Counted from the stretch's first letter, positions 21,240 to 33,210 are shown. The stretch is DNA of 64,000 bases from Sialis fuliginosa (GCA_961205875.1 OY540813.1:29173001-29237000); one strand, 5' to 3'. Numbers and translations: made by a program. Notes: generated from the letters alone by a model not told the origin.

Positions 21240-24010
21240 ATAAACTCACAACTCGCCCCCTGTCATAGATGGAGGGTTGTAACTGGTCTCATTGGATCCG
21301 GCGGGAAAAATACTATAGGATTCTAGGGGAATGGGGGGCAAAACAACCCTCTATCTAGCACAGGAGTCGAGATATTTACGATTTTCTGTAATGAATACCA
21401 TAAGTAGCGAAACAGAAAAATTCAATATTTACAATAAATACTGCATATAAACATAAGATATTATTATGTAATTTAATAGAATGAAATACAAAGTTCAGGC
21501 ATGTATTAAGTGATATTTTAGGCCCGTATTGTTAAAACAACAAATACACATATGTATATAGAAGCCTTGTTTATAATTTAGTCAGTTAAAAATAATTATA
21601 CAGAAGCGTATTGAGTGATTTTTGAGGCCCGTGTATTAAACTAATTAAAAAACTCACAAATCACCCCCTGTCACAGATGGAGGGTTGTAACTGGTCTCAT
21701 TGGATCCGGCGGGAAAAATACTATAGGATTCTAGGGGAATGGGGGGCAAAACAACCCTCTATCTAGCACAGGAGTCGAGATATTTACGATTTTCTGTAAT
21801 GAATACCATAAGTAGCGAAACAGAAAAATTCAATATTTACAATAAATACTGCATATAAACATAAGATATTATTATTTAATTTAATAGAATGAAATAAAAA
21901 GTTCAGGCATGTATTAAGTGATATTTTAGGCCCGTATTGTTAAAACAACAAATACACATATGTATATAGAAACCTTGTTTATAATTTAGTCAGTTAAAAA
22001 TAATTGTACAGAAGCGTATTGAGTGATTTTTGAGTCCCGTGTATTAAACTAATTAAAAACAACCCCCTTACTCGTATAGGTGACGTGTTAATTACGATTT
22101 TCTATTATGAATAAATAGTGAAAAAGAAACAAAATCAATATCCACCTCTTACACAATAATAATATACCTTAGATATTATTATTAAATTAAATAAATTTTA
22201 AAAATGTACAGATGTATATCAAGTGATAATATAGGCCTGTATTCTTAAAATAACAAATTCACGTATACCTACTATTTAGAAACATTGAATATTATTTAAT
22301 CGATTTGCGTTCAATTTATGGTAAACAGTTCAATGTAAAACAATGTTATATTACATTCTTTCATCACGTGACAGAGGCGAGTTTATTAATTAACCACGGG
22401 CCTCAAAAATCACTCAATAAGGTTCTGTACAATTATTTTTAATTGACTAAATTATAAACAAGGTTTCTATTTAATATATGTGTATTTGTTGTTTTAACAA
22501 TACGGGCCTAAAATATCACTTAATACATGCCTGAACTTTTTATTTCATTCTATTAAATTAAATAATAATATCTTATGTTTATATGCAGTATTTATTGAAT
22601 TTTTCTGTTTCGAAACTTATGGTATTCATTACAGAAAATCGTAAATATCTCGACTCCTGTGCTAGATAGAGGGTTGTTTTGCCCCCCATTCCCCTAGAAT
22701 CCTATAGTATTTTTCCCGCCGGATCCAATGAGACCAGTTACAACCCTCCATCTGTGACAGGGGGCGAGTTGTGAGTTTATTAATTAGTTTAATACACGGG
22801 TCTCAAAAATCACTCAATACGCTTCTGTACAATTATTTTTAACTGACTAAATTATAAACAAGGTTTCTATGTACATATGTGTATTTGTTGTTTTAACAAT
22901 ACGGGCCTAAAATATCACTTAATACATGCCTGAACTTTTTATTTCATTCTATTAAATTAAATAATAATATCTTATGTTTATATGCAGTATTTATTGTAAA
23001 TATTGAATTTTTCTGTTTCGCTACTTATGGTATTCATTACAGAAAATCGTAAATATCTCGACTCCTGTGCTAGATAGAGGGTTGTTTTGCCCCCCATTCC
23101 TCTAGAATCCTATAGTATTTTTCCCGCCGGATCCAATGAGACCAGTTACAACCCTCCATCTGTGACAGGGGGCGATTTGTGAGTTTATTAATTAGTTTAA
23201 TACACGGGTCTCAAAAATCACTCAATACGCTTCTGTACAATTATTTTTAACTGACTAAATTATAAACAAGGTTTCTATATACATATGTGTATTTGTTGTT
23301 TTAACAATACGGGCCTAAAATATCACTTAATACATGCCTGAACTTTTTTTTCATTCTATTAAATTAAATAATAATATCTTATGTTTATATGCAGTATTTA
23401 TTGTAAATATTGAATTTTTCTGTTTCGCTACTTATGGTATTCATTACAGAAAATCGTAAATATCTCGACTCCTGTGCTAGATAGAGGGTTGTTTTGCCCC
23501 CCATTCCCCTAGAATCCTATAGTATTTTTCCCGCCGGATCCAATGAGACCAGTTACAACCCTCCATCTGTGACAGGGGGCGAGTTGTGAGTTTATTAATT
23601 AGTTTAATACACGGGTCTCAAAAATCACTCAATACGCTTCTGTACAATTATTTTTAACTGACTAAATTATAAACAAGGTTTCTATGTACATATGTGTATT
23701 TGTTGTTTTAACAATACGGGCCTAAAATATCACTTAATACATGCCTGAACTTTTTATTTCATTCTATTAAATTAAATAATAATATCTTATGTTTATATGC
23801 AGTATTTATTGTAAATATTGAATTTTTCTGTTTCGCTACTTATGGTATTCATTACAGAAAATCGTAAATATCTCGACTCCTGTGCTAGATAGAGGGTTGT
23901 TTTGCCCCCCATCCCCCTAGAATCCTATAGTATTTTTCCCGCCGGATCCAATGAGACCAGTTACAACCCTCCATCTGTGACAGGGGGCGAGTTGTGAGTT
24001 TATTAATTAG
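21240..24010. repeat. ~408-bp units, inverted between element halves
   Basis: Each unit contains CCCTGTCACAGATGGAGGG, TTGGATCCGGCGGGAAAAAT, GGCAAAACAACCCTCTATCT and AGGCCCGTATTGTTAAAAC. About two units run forward (21240-22055). About four run reversed (22380-24010), with starts spaced 407-408 bases apart (22764, 23172, 23579, 23987). Between them lies a unique centre (22055-22380). Unit identity is very high, consistent with recent amplification or conversion. Confidence 0.9.
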
Positions 24011-24292
24011 TTTAATACACGGGTCTCAATAATTACTCAATACGCTTCTGTACATTTTTTTTAATTGATTAAATAATAAATAAGGTTTATATATATTATT
24101 TATATGTAATGTGTATTTATTATTTTAATAATTTGGGCCTAAAATCTAACTTAATACGCATCTGTACATTTTTTTTAATTGATAAAATTAGAAAACAAGG
24201 TTTCTATATAATAATATATTATATAATATTTTCATAATTGATTTGACCTTAATACGTATAAGAAAGTCCAGTGGAGTCTGTGACAATAATAA

Positions 24293-24672
24293 TACATAAA
24301 TTGTTTTACGATAAATTGTTTTACGATAAATTGCTCTACGATAAATTGTTTTACGATAAATTGTTTTACGATAAATTGTTTTACGATAAATTGTTCTACG
24401 AGAAATTGTTTTACGATAAATTGTTTTACGATAAATTGTTCATACGGTAAATTGTCCATACGATAAATTGTTCTTACGATAAATTGTTTTACGATAAATT
24501 GTTCTTACGGTAAATTGTCCATACGATAAATTGTTCTTACGATAAATTGTTTTACGATAAATTGTTCTTACGGTAAATTGTTCATACGATAAATTGTTCG
24601 TTCGGTAAATTGTTTTACGATAAACTGTTGTACGATAAACTGTTTACGATAAATTGTTTACGATAAATTGAC
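24293..24672 (-). repeat. 15-bp minisatellite, right arm of the FoldBack-like element
   Basis: Mirror of the left array, with the same order of variants near the inner edge, down to the outer GACCGGAACC. The variant order shared with the left arm indicates that the arms are copied from each other. Confidence 0.92.
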
Positions 24673-24815
24673 CGGAACCCCTATACTATATATCATATAT
24701 ACTTACGTCTATAAGAATTTTTGTGAGTAGGTATATTTACTAAAAATAATTATCTCATACAATAAATTTTTATTTGTAAAAGTTAAGATATAAACGTTAT
24801 TATATGAAATGTAGC

Positions 24816-26557
24816 TTAGATTTCTTTTTCACATATAAAATTAGCTGGTATGCTGCAGGGGAAATCATTAAGAACTCCACTGCTATGCAACGACCCGCAG
24901 TTTTCAGTAGTTCCAGAATCAGGTTGACCTTTACCCCATTTTGTAAATCCAGTATCTTGCAACGATCCACCTTAAATAATAAAAATAAAACTATAAAAAT
25001 ATACTCGAATCCAATTTCTTTAGATTGGGCTAATCTTTGAAATATTTTTATAAATATATGACTTTACCGAAAATAAAAATTGATCAATTAAAAAATAATC
25101 GAGAAAATCTATGTTTAATAACCAAATATTACATATAGTTGAATAATAAATACAAAAATGTTTTAATATATTCTAGTATTTTTCTGTTCAATTACTCTAG
25201 AAAACTTGTATCGTCATAAATTCTTTTTGATTCTTTTTCCTTATTTATTTTCAAAGATAGATGACAAAATCGTAATAAAATGATTACATATATACCTAAT
25301 ACAGTTATAAATTGGCCCTCTGCGTGTCTGTCATGAAAACCCAACAATACATATTCAGGATGCTGAACAATGGACCTAGGATACGAATTGAAAATCATGT
25401 TGATTAAGTCTGCTTCTGATTGAGAATTGATCACAGCTAAATGTGCGCCCTCAAGTTCACAGATGTATTTCGCGTTGACCCATAGTGCTTGATCTACGTG
25501 ATATTTGTAAAAACCGTTTCCAGGATACAGCGTGTAGTCATCACGGAATTTTGAAACTTTCTGCAAACCATTTTTTACTTTGATGTCTTTGTTTCCTAAG
25601 AAAACAAAATTTGAAATACTCTGAATAATTTAATGCAGCAATGTTTGTAGGTAAATAACTCGTATATTTTTGAACGACATATTAACATCATAACAATTAT
25701 GCATCCTTAAAGAGCACACACTAAAAAAAGAATATAAAAATATAAGTTATTGGCACTAGTCATGGAGCCTTTAAGAGCAAGGTATATTGTTTTTTGGGAT
25801 TGATGGGCTTCTTTTCTTTTATTCTCGTGAACTTATGTTACTAATAAAACAAGTACGCAAATATAGTTAGTTTTTTTAAATTATAGCCATTTATTTTGTT
25901 TATGTTTTTTCTCCAGTAATGGAAAAAGTAAAATCAGTAATGGGTATACCCAGTGATAGACACTTGCTAATGATTACAAAATGTTATAAAATATGTAACA
26001 ATGTAAAGTAGATGCTATGGTAATATAATAATAAATAAATATATTACACTAATAATTAGTTTAAATGTCCACCATTTTGACATCTATTGGTCGATTGTCA
26101 TCAAATTATGCTGTAAGACAGTTAAATTATAACAATTAGTTTAAATGTCCACCATTTTGACACTCATCATCAAAATACGCTATTTTACAGTTAAGTATAT
26201 AGATTATGATTCAGTAATGACTAATTTAGTACATTTAATTAAAAAAAGAATCCAACACTGGAGTATGATCGAAGACTGATGCCAGTACCTTACATATCCA
26301 TGTGTAATGTGTAGGTTTAATTATACCTTCTATATTGATTGAGATTATGTTTACTCCATTTTGTGGTTCATTTTGATTGAATGAATTATTCGATTCTGTA
26401 TTGATCTAAAATACATATAACATTTAACGTAACAATTCAGTTGTCTACTTAAATTATAATTTTATTTTTTAATACTTACGTATACAACTGTATTTGCAAA
26501 ACAAATAGATAAATTGAGATTAAACAGAAGAAACGATAATAATACATTTAACTTCAT
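24816..26557 (-). CDS. C-type lectin D, secreted, QPD type (4 exons)
   Basis: Predicted exons: 26557-26480, 26405-26327, 25595-25296, 24970-24816; 612 bases, 203 residues. Exon 1 is a signal peptide (MKLNVLLSFLLFNLNLSICF). Exon 2 has ESNNSFNQNEPQNG. The CRD has KFRDDYTLYPGNGFYKYH, YICELEGAHLAVINS, VLLGFHDRHAEG and, in the last exon, GFTKWGKGQPDSGTTENCG, LNDFPC and NFICEKEI. All four cysteines and QPD are kept. It is the closest relative of gene C, with identical lengths for exons 1-3. A TATA motif lies about 55 bases before the start, and the first exon plus promoter is duplicated in tandem just upstream. An AATAAA lies about 45 bases past the stop. It is the most compact gene (1.7 kb). Confidence 0.9.
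26051..26200 (+). repeat. short direct duplication in intron 2 of gene D
   Basis: TAGTTTAAATGTCCACCATT occurs at about 26057 and again at about 26138, followed by TTGACA in both copies and a similar TCATCAAA.TA.GCT stretch. Confidence 0.65.
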
Positions 26558-26610
26558 GTTGTTCTGTTGTCCGTACAATGACGAATACGAAGGTTGACGT
26601 TGTTGACGAT

Positions 26611-26617
26611 ATTTATA
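26611..26617 (-). promoter_or_regulatory. TATA box of gene D
   Basis: On the minus strand this reads TATAAAT, 54 bases before the predicted start codon, leaving room for a transcription start about 25-30 bases downstream. The same box is copied at about 26895 in the upstream duplicate. Confidence 0.5.
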
Positions 26618-26766
26618 TTGTAACTTTGTAACGTAGGAAAATTATTAATTATTTTGTTAATATTTTTGTATGTGTTAAACAAAGGCAACTCTACCACTAA
26701 AGTTCGAAGCTTTATGTGCCGTCTCCCTCTGGGTTATCCGCATATATTTTGATTTTGTTTCCTGTT

Positions 26767-27232
26767 TACAACTGTATTTGCAAAACAAATAGATAAATTG
26801 AGATAGAACGAAAGGAAAGATACTAATACATTTAACTTCATGTTGTTCTGTTGTCGGTACAATGACGAATACGAAGATTGACGTTGTTGACGATATTTAT
26901 ATTGTAACTTTGTAACGTAGGAAAATTATTAATTATTTTGTTAATATTTTTGTATGTGTTAAACAAAGGCAACTCTACCACTAAAGTTCGAAGCTTTATG
27001 TGCCGTCTCCCTCTGGGTTATCCGCATATATTTTGATTTTGTATTGTATTGTATTTATATTGTTTTGATTTTGTATTTATATTGTAACGTAGGAAAATTA
27101 TTAATTATTTTGTAAAAATGTGTTAAACAGAGGCAACTCTAGCTTATCTATCGCTAAAGTTCGAAACTTCATGTGCCGTCTCCATCTGAGTTATCCGCAT
27201 ATATTTTGATCTTGTCTGCTGTTTAGCGACAT
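26767..27232 (-). pseudogene. tandem duplicate of gene D exon 1 and promoter
   Basis: The 284-bp block 26483-26766 (signal-peptide exon, TATA region, upstream sequence) is repeated at 26767-27050 with few differences. A third, partial copy of the upstream part lies at about 27080-27232. The duplicated exon still encodes a start and signal peptide (MKLNVLVSFLSFYLNLSICF), with ATG at 26841-26839. Its original donor site lies just outside the duplicated block, and the new join reads TTGTAAACAGG. It could serve as an alternative promoter and first exon or be inert. Confidence 0.75.
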
Positions 27233-27401
27233 AGAATTATAAAAAAATACATCGAAGTGATATTTAAATACTTGTAATAAATAATGCTAATTTTATGTAT
27301 TTTAATAGCGAGTCATTTAGATAAATTATTTAGCAGTTACTTTTATCAAAAACAACGACAAAAAAGAATAATTATTATTTTTGAACATAGACTTTCACGG
27401 T

Positions 27402-27558
27402 TGTTTAATTGCTTAAACTTATGATTTTTTAGTTTTATCCTGCGTCGCACTTTTTTATCACTTGACGTTTCGACCAAAATTTCATGGTCTTCTTCAGATG
27501 TGATAAAAAAGTGCGACGCGGAATAAAACCCAAAAATCATAAATTTAAGCAATAATTA
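27402..27558 (-). repeat. hairpin with hammerhead-like core
   Basis: The arms GTCGCACTTTTTTATCAC (27444-27461) and its complement (27500-27517) form a long stem, extended outward to TTGCTTAAACTTATGATTTT. On the minus strand the enclosed bases give CTGAAGA (27497-27491), GACC pairing with GGTC, then GAAA-C-GTC (27471-27464). These match the invariant CUGANGA, GAAA and GUC parts of a hammerhead with an almost absent stem III. No coding function is supported. Confidence 0.5.
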
Positions 27559-27799
27559 TTATTTTTAGAATGTATATAGTATAAAGTAAGGTAGTTTTGA
27601 AATTCAAATGAGAAAAATTCCTTATTTCAATATTATTATTAACAAAAAAATGTGGGAGTTGTTTTTTGTACATCAGTGTTTTTAATATTTGGAATTTTTA
27701 TATCACTTTTAGTTTCCGAGTTAAAACCTTAACTTTAGAACGTGTTTTTACTCTACAACGATATGTCACTTGTCATATTTATTTTCGAAGTACTAAATA

Positions 27800-27966
27800 C
27801 CAGTAATAATAGTATCTACAACTGGTAAAGATGCGGTTCTCTTTGCAGACGACACAGCAATAATTTATAAAAATGTAAACCAAAAATCTTTAATAACTTG
27901 TATGAATAATTCGCTTACAGACATCAAACAATGGTTTTAAAAAACAGCTTACAATTAAACGGTTTT
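27800..27966 (+). pseudogene. LINE reverse-transcriptase fragment
   Basis: The plus strand encodes AVLFADDTAIIYK (about 27836-27875), then LITCMNNSLTDIKQWF, followed in another frame by NSLQLNGF. This is the FADD catalytic region and the helix after it in jockey-type non-LTR retrotransposons. Only about 50 codons survive, with one frameshift after the QWF. No other LINE part is recognisable nearby. Confidence 0.8.
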
Positions 27967-28185
27967 GCCGGTGTGTGGAAAAACGCCCTTACTGTTTAGG
28001 AAATCCTCATGCATTTCAAGCTTATCTTGGACAATGTAGGTATGTATTTTATTTTATAGTGTATATAATATTTTATATGATCAAAACAGAAATAAATGTT
28101 GTTAAAAATTTATTTATTTATTTATGAAAATACAAAATAAATTTGATTATAACAATATTTAATGTAAATATGAATACCATGTTTA

Positions 28186-31100
28186 TTACAGTTCTTTTTC
28201 ACATATATAATTAGATATTGCGGTGCAGGGAAAATCATTAAGAAGGCCAGGTTTAGTCAATGATCCACAGTTTTCATTGTTTTTATAATTATCAGGTTGC
28301 CCTCCGGCCCATTTATGAAAACCAGTATTTTGCAATGGTTCACCTTAAAAAATAAATTCAAATAATTAAATAATGAATAAGAATGTGTTTATTTAATTAA
28401 CTACGATGCAACATACATGCATGTTTTGTAAAGAGTATTGTTTAACTAATAAATACATTCAAGTATTTATAATCAAGTATACTGAAATATAAAAAAATAA
28501 AGAATAATTAGTTTCTTTTTCTGCTAAAAAGTTAATTATTAAAAATAAATGTTTATCGTTGCTTATCTTCTTCAATTGCCTCCTAATAATAAGTTGGAAA
28601 TATATTATTTTTTGTTTACTTATTTATTATTATTATTTTTTTGGCCTTAATTTTTTAATATACAGTAAAAGCTCCTTATTCGCGCTTCCTTCATTCGCAT
28701 TTTCACTATTCGCGGATTAAAAAAATGCGACCCAATTCCTATATTCGCGGCTAAAGATTTCTTTATTCGCGGATCTAATCAGTACATACATAATAATAAA
28801 ATAGATTCCAATAGCTATCCAACCCAATATCCTTTGTAAACGCCGTCAAATGGACTAATAAAAAAGTAAAATAGACCTTATTACAACTTTGCCTAAGAAG
28901 AGGCTTCAACAAGCACTGGAAACGTGACATTTAATTTGAAAAATCTTAGTGAAGGTTTAAGAATGGCAAATGAGCTTTGTGATTTCTTTATGAAAATTGA
29001 TCCGTCTATGGAACGAAGTCTTATTTTTAAGAGGTAAATTGTTAATGCCACTGCTGAATATCAGTCTGAATTGAAGGAGCTTTTGAAAACTGCCAAGCAA
29101 GAAAAAATTACAAAATTCTTTAAACCATTGCCTAAGCCTGAAGATAATAATTAATCAATATGGTCAAAAACTTCAATTAAATTGTTTTTTTATATTGTAT
29201 TTGTTTATTTATTTTGTCACCTAGGAACGTATCCCCTATAATCCCATATAAATTACCATTCCGTATTCACGGTTTCTGTATTCGCGGCATATTTATGGAA
29301 CATATATCCCGCTAATAAAGAGCTTTTACTGTACAGCTAAAAACATCCCTCACCTGTCAGGATTATATTATGGAGTAGTAGGTTGCCCTGGGATGATCAG
29401 GGTAGGCGACATTCACGAGACCCTTAGAATTACAGGGTAATTCCAGGCTGGCACAATAGGATCTAAATCTAACTTAACCATATACCCCCTGAGTTAGGCA
29501 ACGATTGTTCCATCGTTCAATTAAAATCGAGCTCCAGAACCTCCGTACCACCACTATTTACTATTCTTAAGTTGGCAATACGTTATGTGATTCTGACACA
29601 GCTTTTTATGATTTTGCAATGTCGAATTTGTACTTCTTTGATTGTATGTGTTGTTAAAATATTTAAAAGTACGAAAAGAAGAATAAATAAAGGATTTTTT
29701 TGTAACTGATATTTTATTATACATTTATAACATTTGAATATGTCTTCGTGGTGACGTCAATTCCCGCGCCAACACTGATTGGTCAAGAACCGGATGAGAC
29801 TACCTTGTCTTTATAAATAGTTAGTAAATAATAGGTTGCCTTAAAACTCTGTGCGAGGAGTGGCATGAGAGGGGAGACTGCGTCACCGTGAGGAATTCTT
29901 TGACATTATAAATGGCTGTCAAACTATATTTACTCTTTACTTTAGTTAAGCTGATTTATTGTAAGTTGTTTTTAAATATTTTCATTTGATATTGATAAAA
30001 TATGTACTGAGTTTTAAATCTTAATTTTTATTATTTTATTATCATAAGTTATAGTTTTAAACAAGTGTTTTTTTTTAATGTATTTTCTTTAAGCATTGAT
30101 TTCTGACATCATTTTAAAATTTTTATGAAGAAATATTATATGAAATAATTTGTGTTTCTGTAATAAACAATAATATTTACTTTTTTAAAATACAAATATC
30201 CAAAAATTCGAAATAATTTGAAAACGTTTGAAAGGTTCCTCAGGGTGACGTCATCCCACGCGGCCGTTGATTGGTCAAAAAGTTATGAGGCAACCTATAC
30301 ATATACTAACCTTGTATATAAGACATCACATATTTCTATTAGTGCTTATACCAATATTTTTAAATCTATTCAAACGCAAATCCTTAGGCGGCTATTACAC
30401 TATCAATGAAATATGATAAAATTTCTATCAAAGAAATATGACAGTGTAATAAGTCAACTTTTATAATATTTACCTTCATAATATTTATATGATCATAGTT
30501 AATGACAGTCTCTTATATTTGATCAATGTTTTTTGACGTCAAAAACGAAATGGCGACATCAAGTTATCACTGACAGTTACAGTTATATAATTATTAATAT
30601 ATGAATATCAACAAAATCCAGTAGGTATTATATGATAATATTCTTATTGATTATAAAAACCACAATATACGGTTGTAAATTCAAACCTCGATCGCGACAA
30701 TTGGCAAACATCCACGCACTGATAATCAAAATGCACCAAAAAAGAAGAAAATATCCCTAGATAATATTGAGAAAATATTATCAAATATTTTATGTAGTGT
30801 AATAAAACAAAATCTCGTATTTTATCAAAGAAATATGATCAAATCTTTGTCAAAGATCTTTGACATATTTATTTGATAGTGTAATAGCCGCCTTAATTAT
30901 CTCGCAATTACGAAAAATGGAGTTGCAAATCTTTAAAAATAAACGGTTCATATGTGTATAATTATGTTTATATTTAACCTACAATCATTATACATAACAA
31001 TTTAAGATAAAACAGATAAAATGGAGAACAACCTTGTTGGCATAGGAGGGTAGATAAAAAGACGTAACAATATAATTAATTATTACATACCGAATATAGT

Positions 31101-32630
31101 TACAAATTGTCCTTCCTTATGTATGTCATGGAACCCCAGAAACATGTAATTGCTGGCGTTTGGATCCGAATTGTAGAGTATGGTTAGTAAATCTGCTTCG
31201 GGTTGAGAATTAATTATTGCTAGATGGGCGCCCTCAAGTTCACAGATGTACTTTGCATTGTGCCACATGGCTTTCTGTACGTGATATTTGTAGTAACCAG
31301 TTCCGGGATATAGTGTGTAGTCGTCGCGAAGTTTTAATATTTTTTGTGGGGAACAATTTTTTACTTCTAGGTCCTTATTTGCTATCGTAACAAATAAATA
31401 AATAAATTAATTGTTTAAAACCAAGAAAAGGGGATATAATTTAAATTCAAATTTTGTTCAAAAAAACACCGCGTTGTCTATTTGGTCTAAACACGGAATA
31501 ATGGTTACAGCAAACAACAGACACAAACTATAATAATGACTTATACAAATACAATCCCTCCCCCCAACATAGCTCGAAAAACGATTAATATATGAAACAA
31601 TAAGTTTTTAAATCATCAATAGCTGAACCGATCTTGATGAAATTAAGCAGGGAGATAGCTTGTATTCTGAGGAAGGACATAGGCTACTTTGTATCTCGAC
31701 AAATTCCACGCGGATGAAGTCGCGCTTAAGAACTAGTATTTATATTAGGGTGTTCTTTTAATTTTTAATTTTTTCGGTCCCGCAGGCTTATGTTTTAGCT
31801 TTGGATCAAAAGCTAATTGTCCCAAAATTTCAGACTAATAGATCAAATCTGTAAACGGCGCAAACCGAGTCTTTTTCCCATTTGATGAACATGGGGAAAA
31901 TTACTTTTTTACTTATGCGTGAATATCTTGTTGAAAAATGTATTTATTTTAATTTCTTACAGCAGCATATCATAGAGAATTAAAGTTCTTACAAAAAAAA
32001 TCTTAAGTGCTCAATTCATATGTAAATCGAATATTTTTAAAGATATGTTCGTTTAAACATTATCATAAAAAGTAAAATCCAAATTTTATGATAATTTTTA
32101 AACAAACATTTTTTAAAATTTATTGGATTTATGAAAATATTCCCCTGAGAAATTAAAAAATAAAAATAAAAATTTCAACGAGATATTTCCGCGTAAGTAA
32201 AAAAGTAATTTTTCCCATGTTAATAAAATGGGAAAAAGACTCGGTTTGCGCCGTCCACAGGTTTGATCTATGAGTCTGAAATTTTGGGACAATTAACTTT
32301 TGATCCAAAGCTAAAACATAGGCCTGTGGGACCGAAAAAAAAAAAAAAAAAAAAACACCCTAATTTATATATATGTATCTATAAGTATTAAATTTACCTT
32401 CTATATTAACGGAAACTACATTCATTCCATTTTGTGGCTCATTTTGGGAGAATGAATCATTTGATTGTGTATTTATCTAAAACAGAACATTAAATAAGTA
32501 AGTATCGCAGTGCTTATGCTATACTTATTAAAATTTAACTAATAATACATACATTTAAAATTATATACGCAAAACAAGTAGACAATTTTAGATTTAATAA
32601 AAGCAAAGATAGAGATACATAAGACTTCAT
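28186..32630 (-). CDS. C-type lectin E, secreted, QPD type (4 exons)
   Basis: Predicted exons: 32630-32553, 32476-32398, 31381-31091, 28343-28186; 606 bases, 201 residues. Exon 1 is a signal peptide (MKSYVSLSLLLLNLKLSTCF). Exon 2 has QSNDSFSQNEPQNG. The CRD has KLRDDYTLYPGTGYYKYH (FRDDY replaced by LRDDY), YICELEGAHLAIINS, MFLGFHDIHKEGQFVTIFG and, in the last exon, HKWAGGQPDNYKNNENCG, LNDFPC and NYICEKEL. It keeps QPD and the four cysteines. Exons 1-2 have the same lengths as in C and D. The 2.7-kb last intron holds a pogo-like and a Harbinger-like element; intron 2 holds a TAGGGTG MITE. A TATATAAAT box lies about 55 bases upstream of the start. Confidence 0.89.
28673..29331 (+). mobile_element. 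pogo/Tigger-like element, internally deleted
   Basis: The ends CAGTAAAAGCTCC and its partner AGAGCTTTTACTG are inverted repeats flanked by TA (28671-28672, 29332-29333); ATTCGCGG motifs repeat inside both ends. The interior (about 28930-29155) encodes a pogo/Tigger transposase C-terminus: LSEGLRMANELCDFFMKID, then AEYQSELKELLKTA and QEKITKFFKP, with one in-frame stop (TAA at 29034-29036). The catalytic domain is missing. At 659 bp it is a deletion derivative, inside the last intron of gene E. Confidence 0.88.
29621..29790. repeat. repeat shared in inverted orientation with 49150-49351
   Basis: From TATGATTTTGCAATGTCGAA to GCGCCAACACTGATTGGTCA this matches the complement of 49150-49351. It includes GACGTCAATTCCCGCGCC. 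A weaker relative of the last part (GTGACGTCATCCCACGC...TTGATTGGTCA) lies at 30244. Family unknown; the remaining 29.3-30.4 kb has no gene. Confidence 0.7.
30387..30892. mobile_element. Harbinger-like MITE, 506 bp
   Basis: The ends GGCGGCTATTACACTATCAA are inverted repeats, flanked by TTA on both sides (30384-30386 and 30893-30895). A 3-bp TTA duplication is typical of the PIF/Harbinger superfamily. Subterminal ATATGATAAAATTTCTATCA-type motifs recur. Non-coding, in the last intron of gene E. Confidence 0.85.
31746..32362. mobile_element. TAGGGTG foldback MITE, copy 2
   Basis: The long arms match copies 1 and 3, with ends TAGGGTGTTC and ACACCCTA. ATTTATAT is directly repeated at 31738-31745 and 32363-32370, an 8-bp target duplication. 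It lies in intron 2 of gene E. The right end has an A-run. Confidence 0.9.
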
Positions 32631-32683
32631 GTTTCGTCACTTAAAATTATCAGTGTAATAATGTATACATATAGTTCTCATCA

Positions 32684-32692
32684 ATTTATATA
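32684..32692 (-). promoter_or_regulatory. TATA box of gene E
   Basis: Minus-strand TATATAAAT about 55 bases before the predicted start codon, the same spacing as in gene D. Confidence 0.45.
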
Positions 32693-32989
32693 TGACTGTG
32701 TAAACATTTATCGCTTAACTAATAAAAAATTGAATCTATTAATAAAACTTTATAAGCGAAGTGAACTAAAAACTATTAAAAATAAAAATAAGTTGACATA
32801 ATAAACTAGGAATACATAGGTCACATTACGAGAATTATTTCGAATAAGTATATCAAAATATTATATTTATAATAATAATAATCATAAATTGATATAATTG
32901 ATACAAGTCTGCTCAACTCAAATTGCTCCATGAACCGCATTGATAATCTAAAATTTTTCGAAGGCCGCACATAAAAAAATCTATATTTT

Positions 32990-33210
32990 TACAGTTTTAG
33001 TCCAGGCTGACTAGGCTAAAAAGTACCTAAAATAAATATTTTTGCGTACAGTTTTAATACTTACAGGATACGTTACAAAACTGGTGTAGAATAATACCCT
33101 AAGTTTGCTCCGATTTTGGTTGTCCGCGACAGGATGTAACCATGATTCAATTGCAATATTCTTCAGATTTTCTGATTTTTGCTAAATAGCGGTGTAAGTA
33201 AGTACAATAC
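32990..33210 (+). repeat. dispersed repeat, also at 36520-36715
   Basis: CCTAAGTTTGCTCCGATTTT, GATTCAATTGCAA and ATTCTTCAGATTTTCTG occur in the same order and spacing at 36527-36715. No ends or coding content are recognised. Members of this family lie on either side of the 34479-35972 palindrome. Confidence 0.7.

Larger units (their letters stand above)
20563..24679. mobile_element. FoldBack-like element, 4.1 kb, with minisatellite arms
   Basis: The two ends share CGGTCAATTTATCGTAAAC in inverted orientation, and CCTATACTAT lies directly on both sides (20553-20562 and 24680-24689), a plausible 10-bp target duplication. Each arm starts with about 25 tandem copies of AATTTATCGTAAAAC (15 bp, with 16-bp variants), followed by a mirrored unique part (CACAGACTCCACTGGACTTT). 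The interior is built of ~408-bp units, inverted between the halves. Minisatellite inverted arms and 9-10-bp duplications are traits of the Drosophila FB family (MULE-related). No transposase is visible, so it is non-autonomous. The short frames reading QFIVKQFIV are only translated repeat. Confidence 0.85.

Noticed and set aside
20563-24679. CRISPR-like array of short repeats
   Set aside because: The repeats are contiguous without spacers, inverted between arms, and lie in animal DNA with spliced genes.
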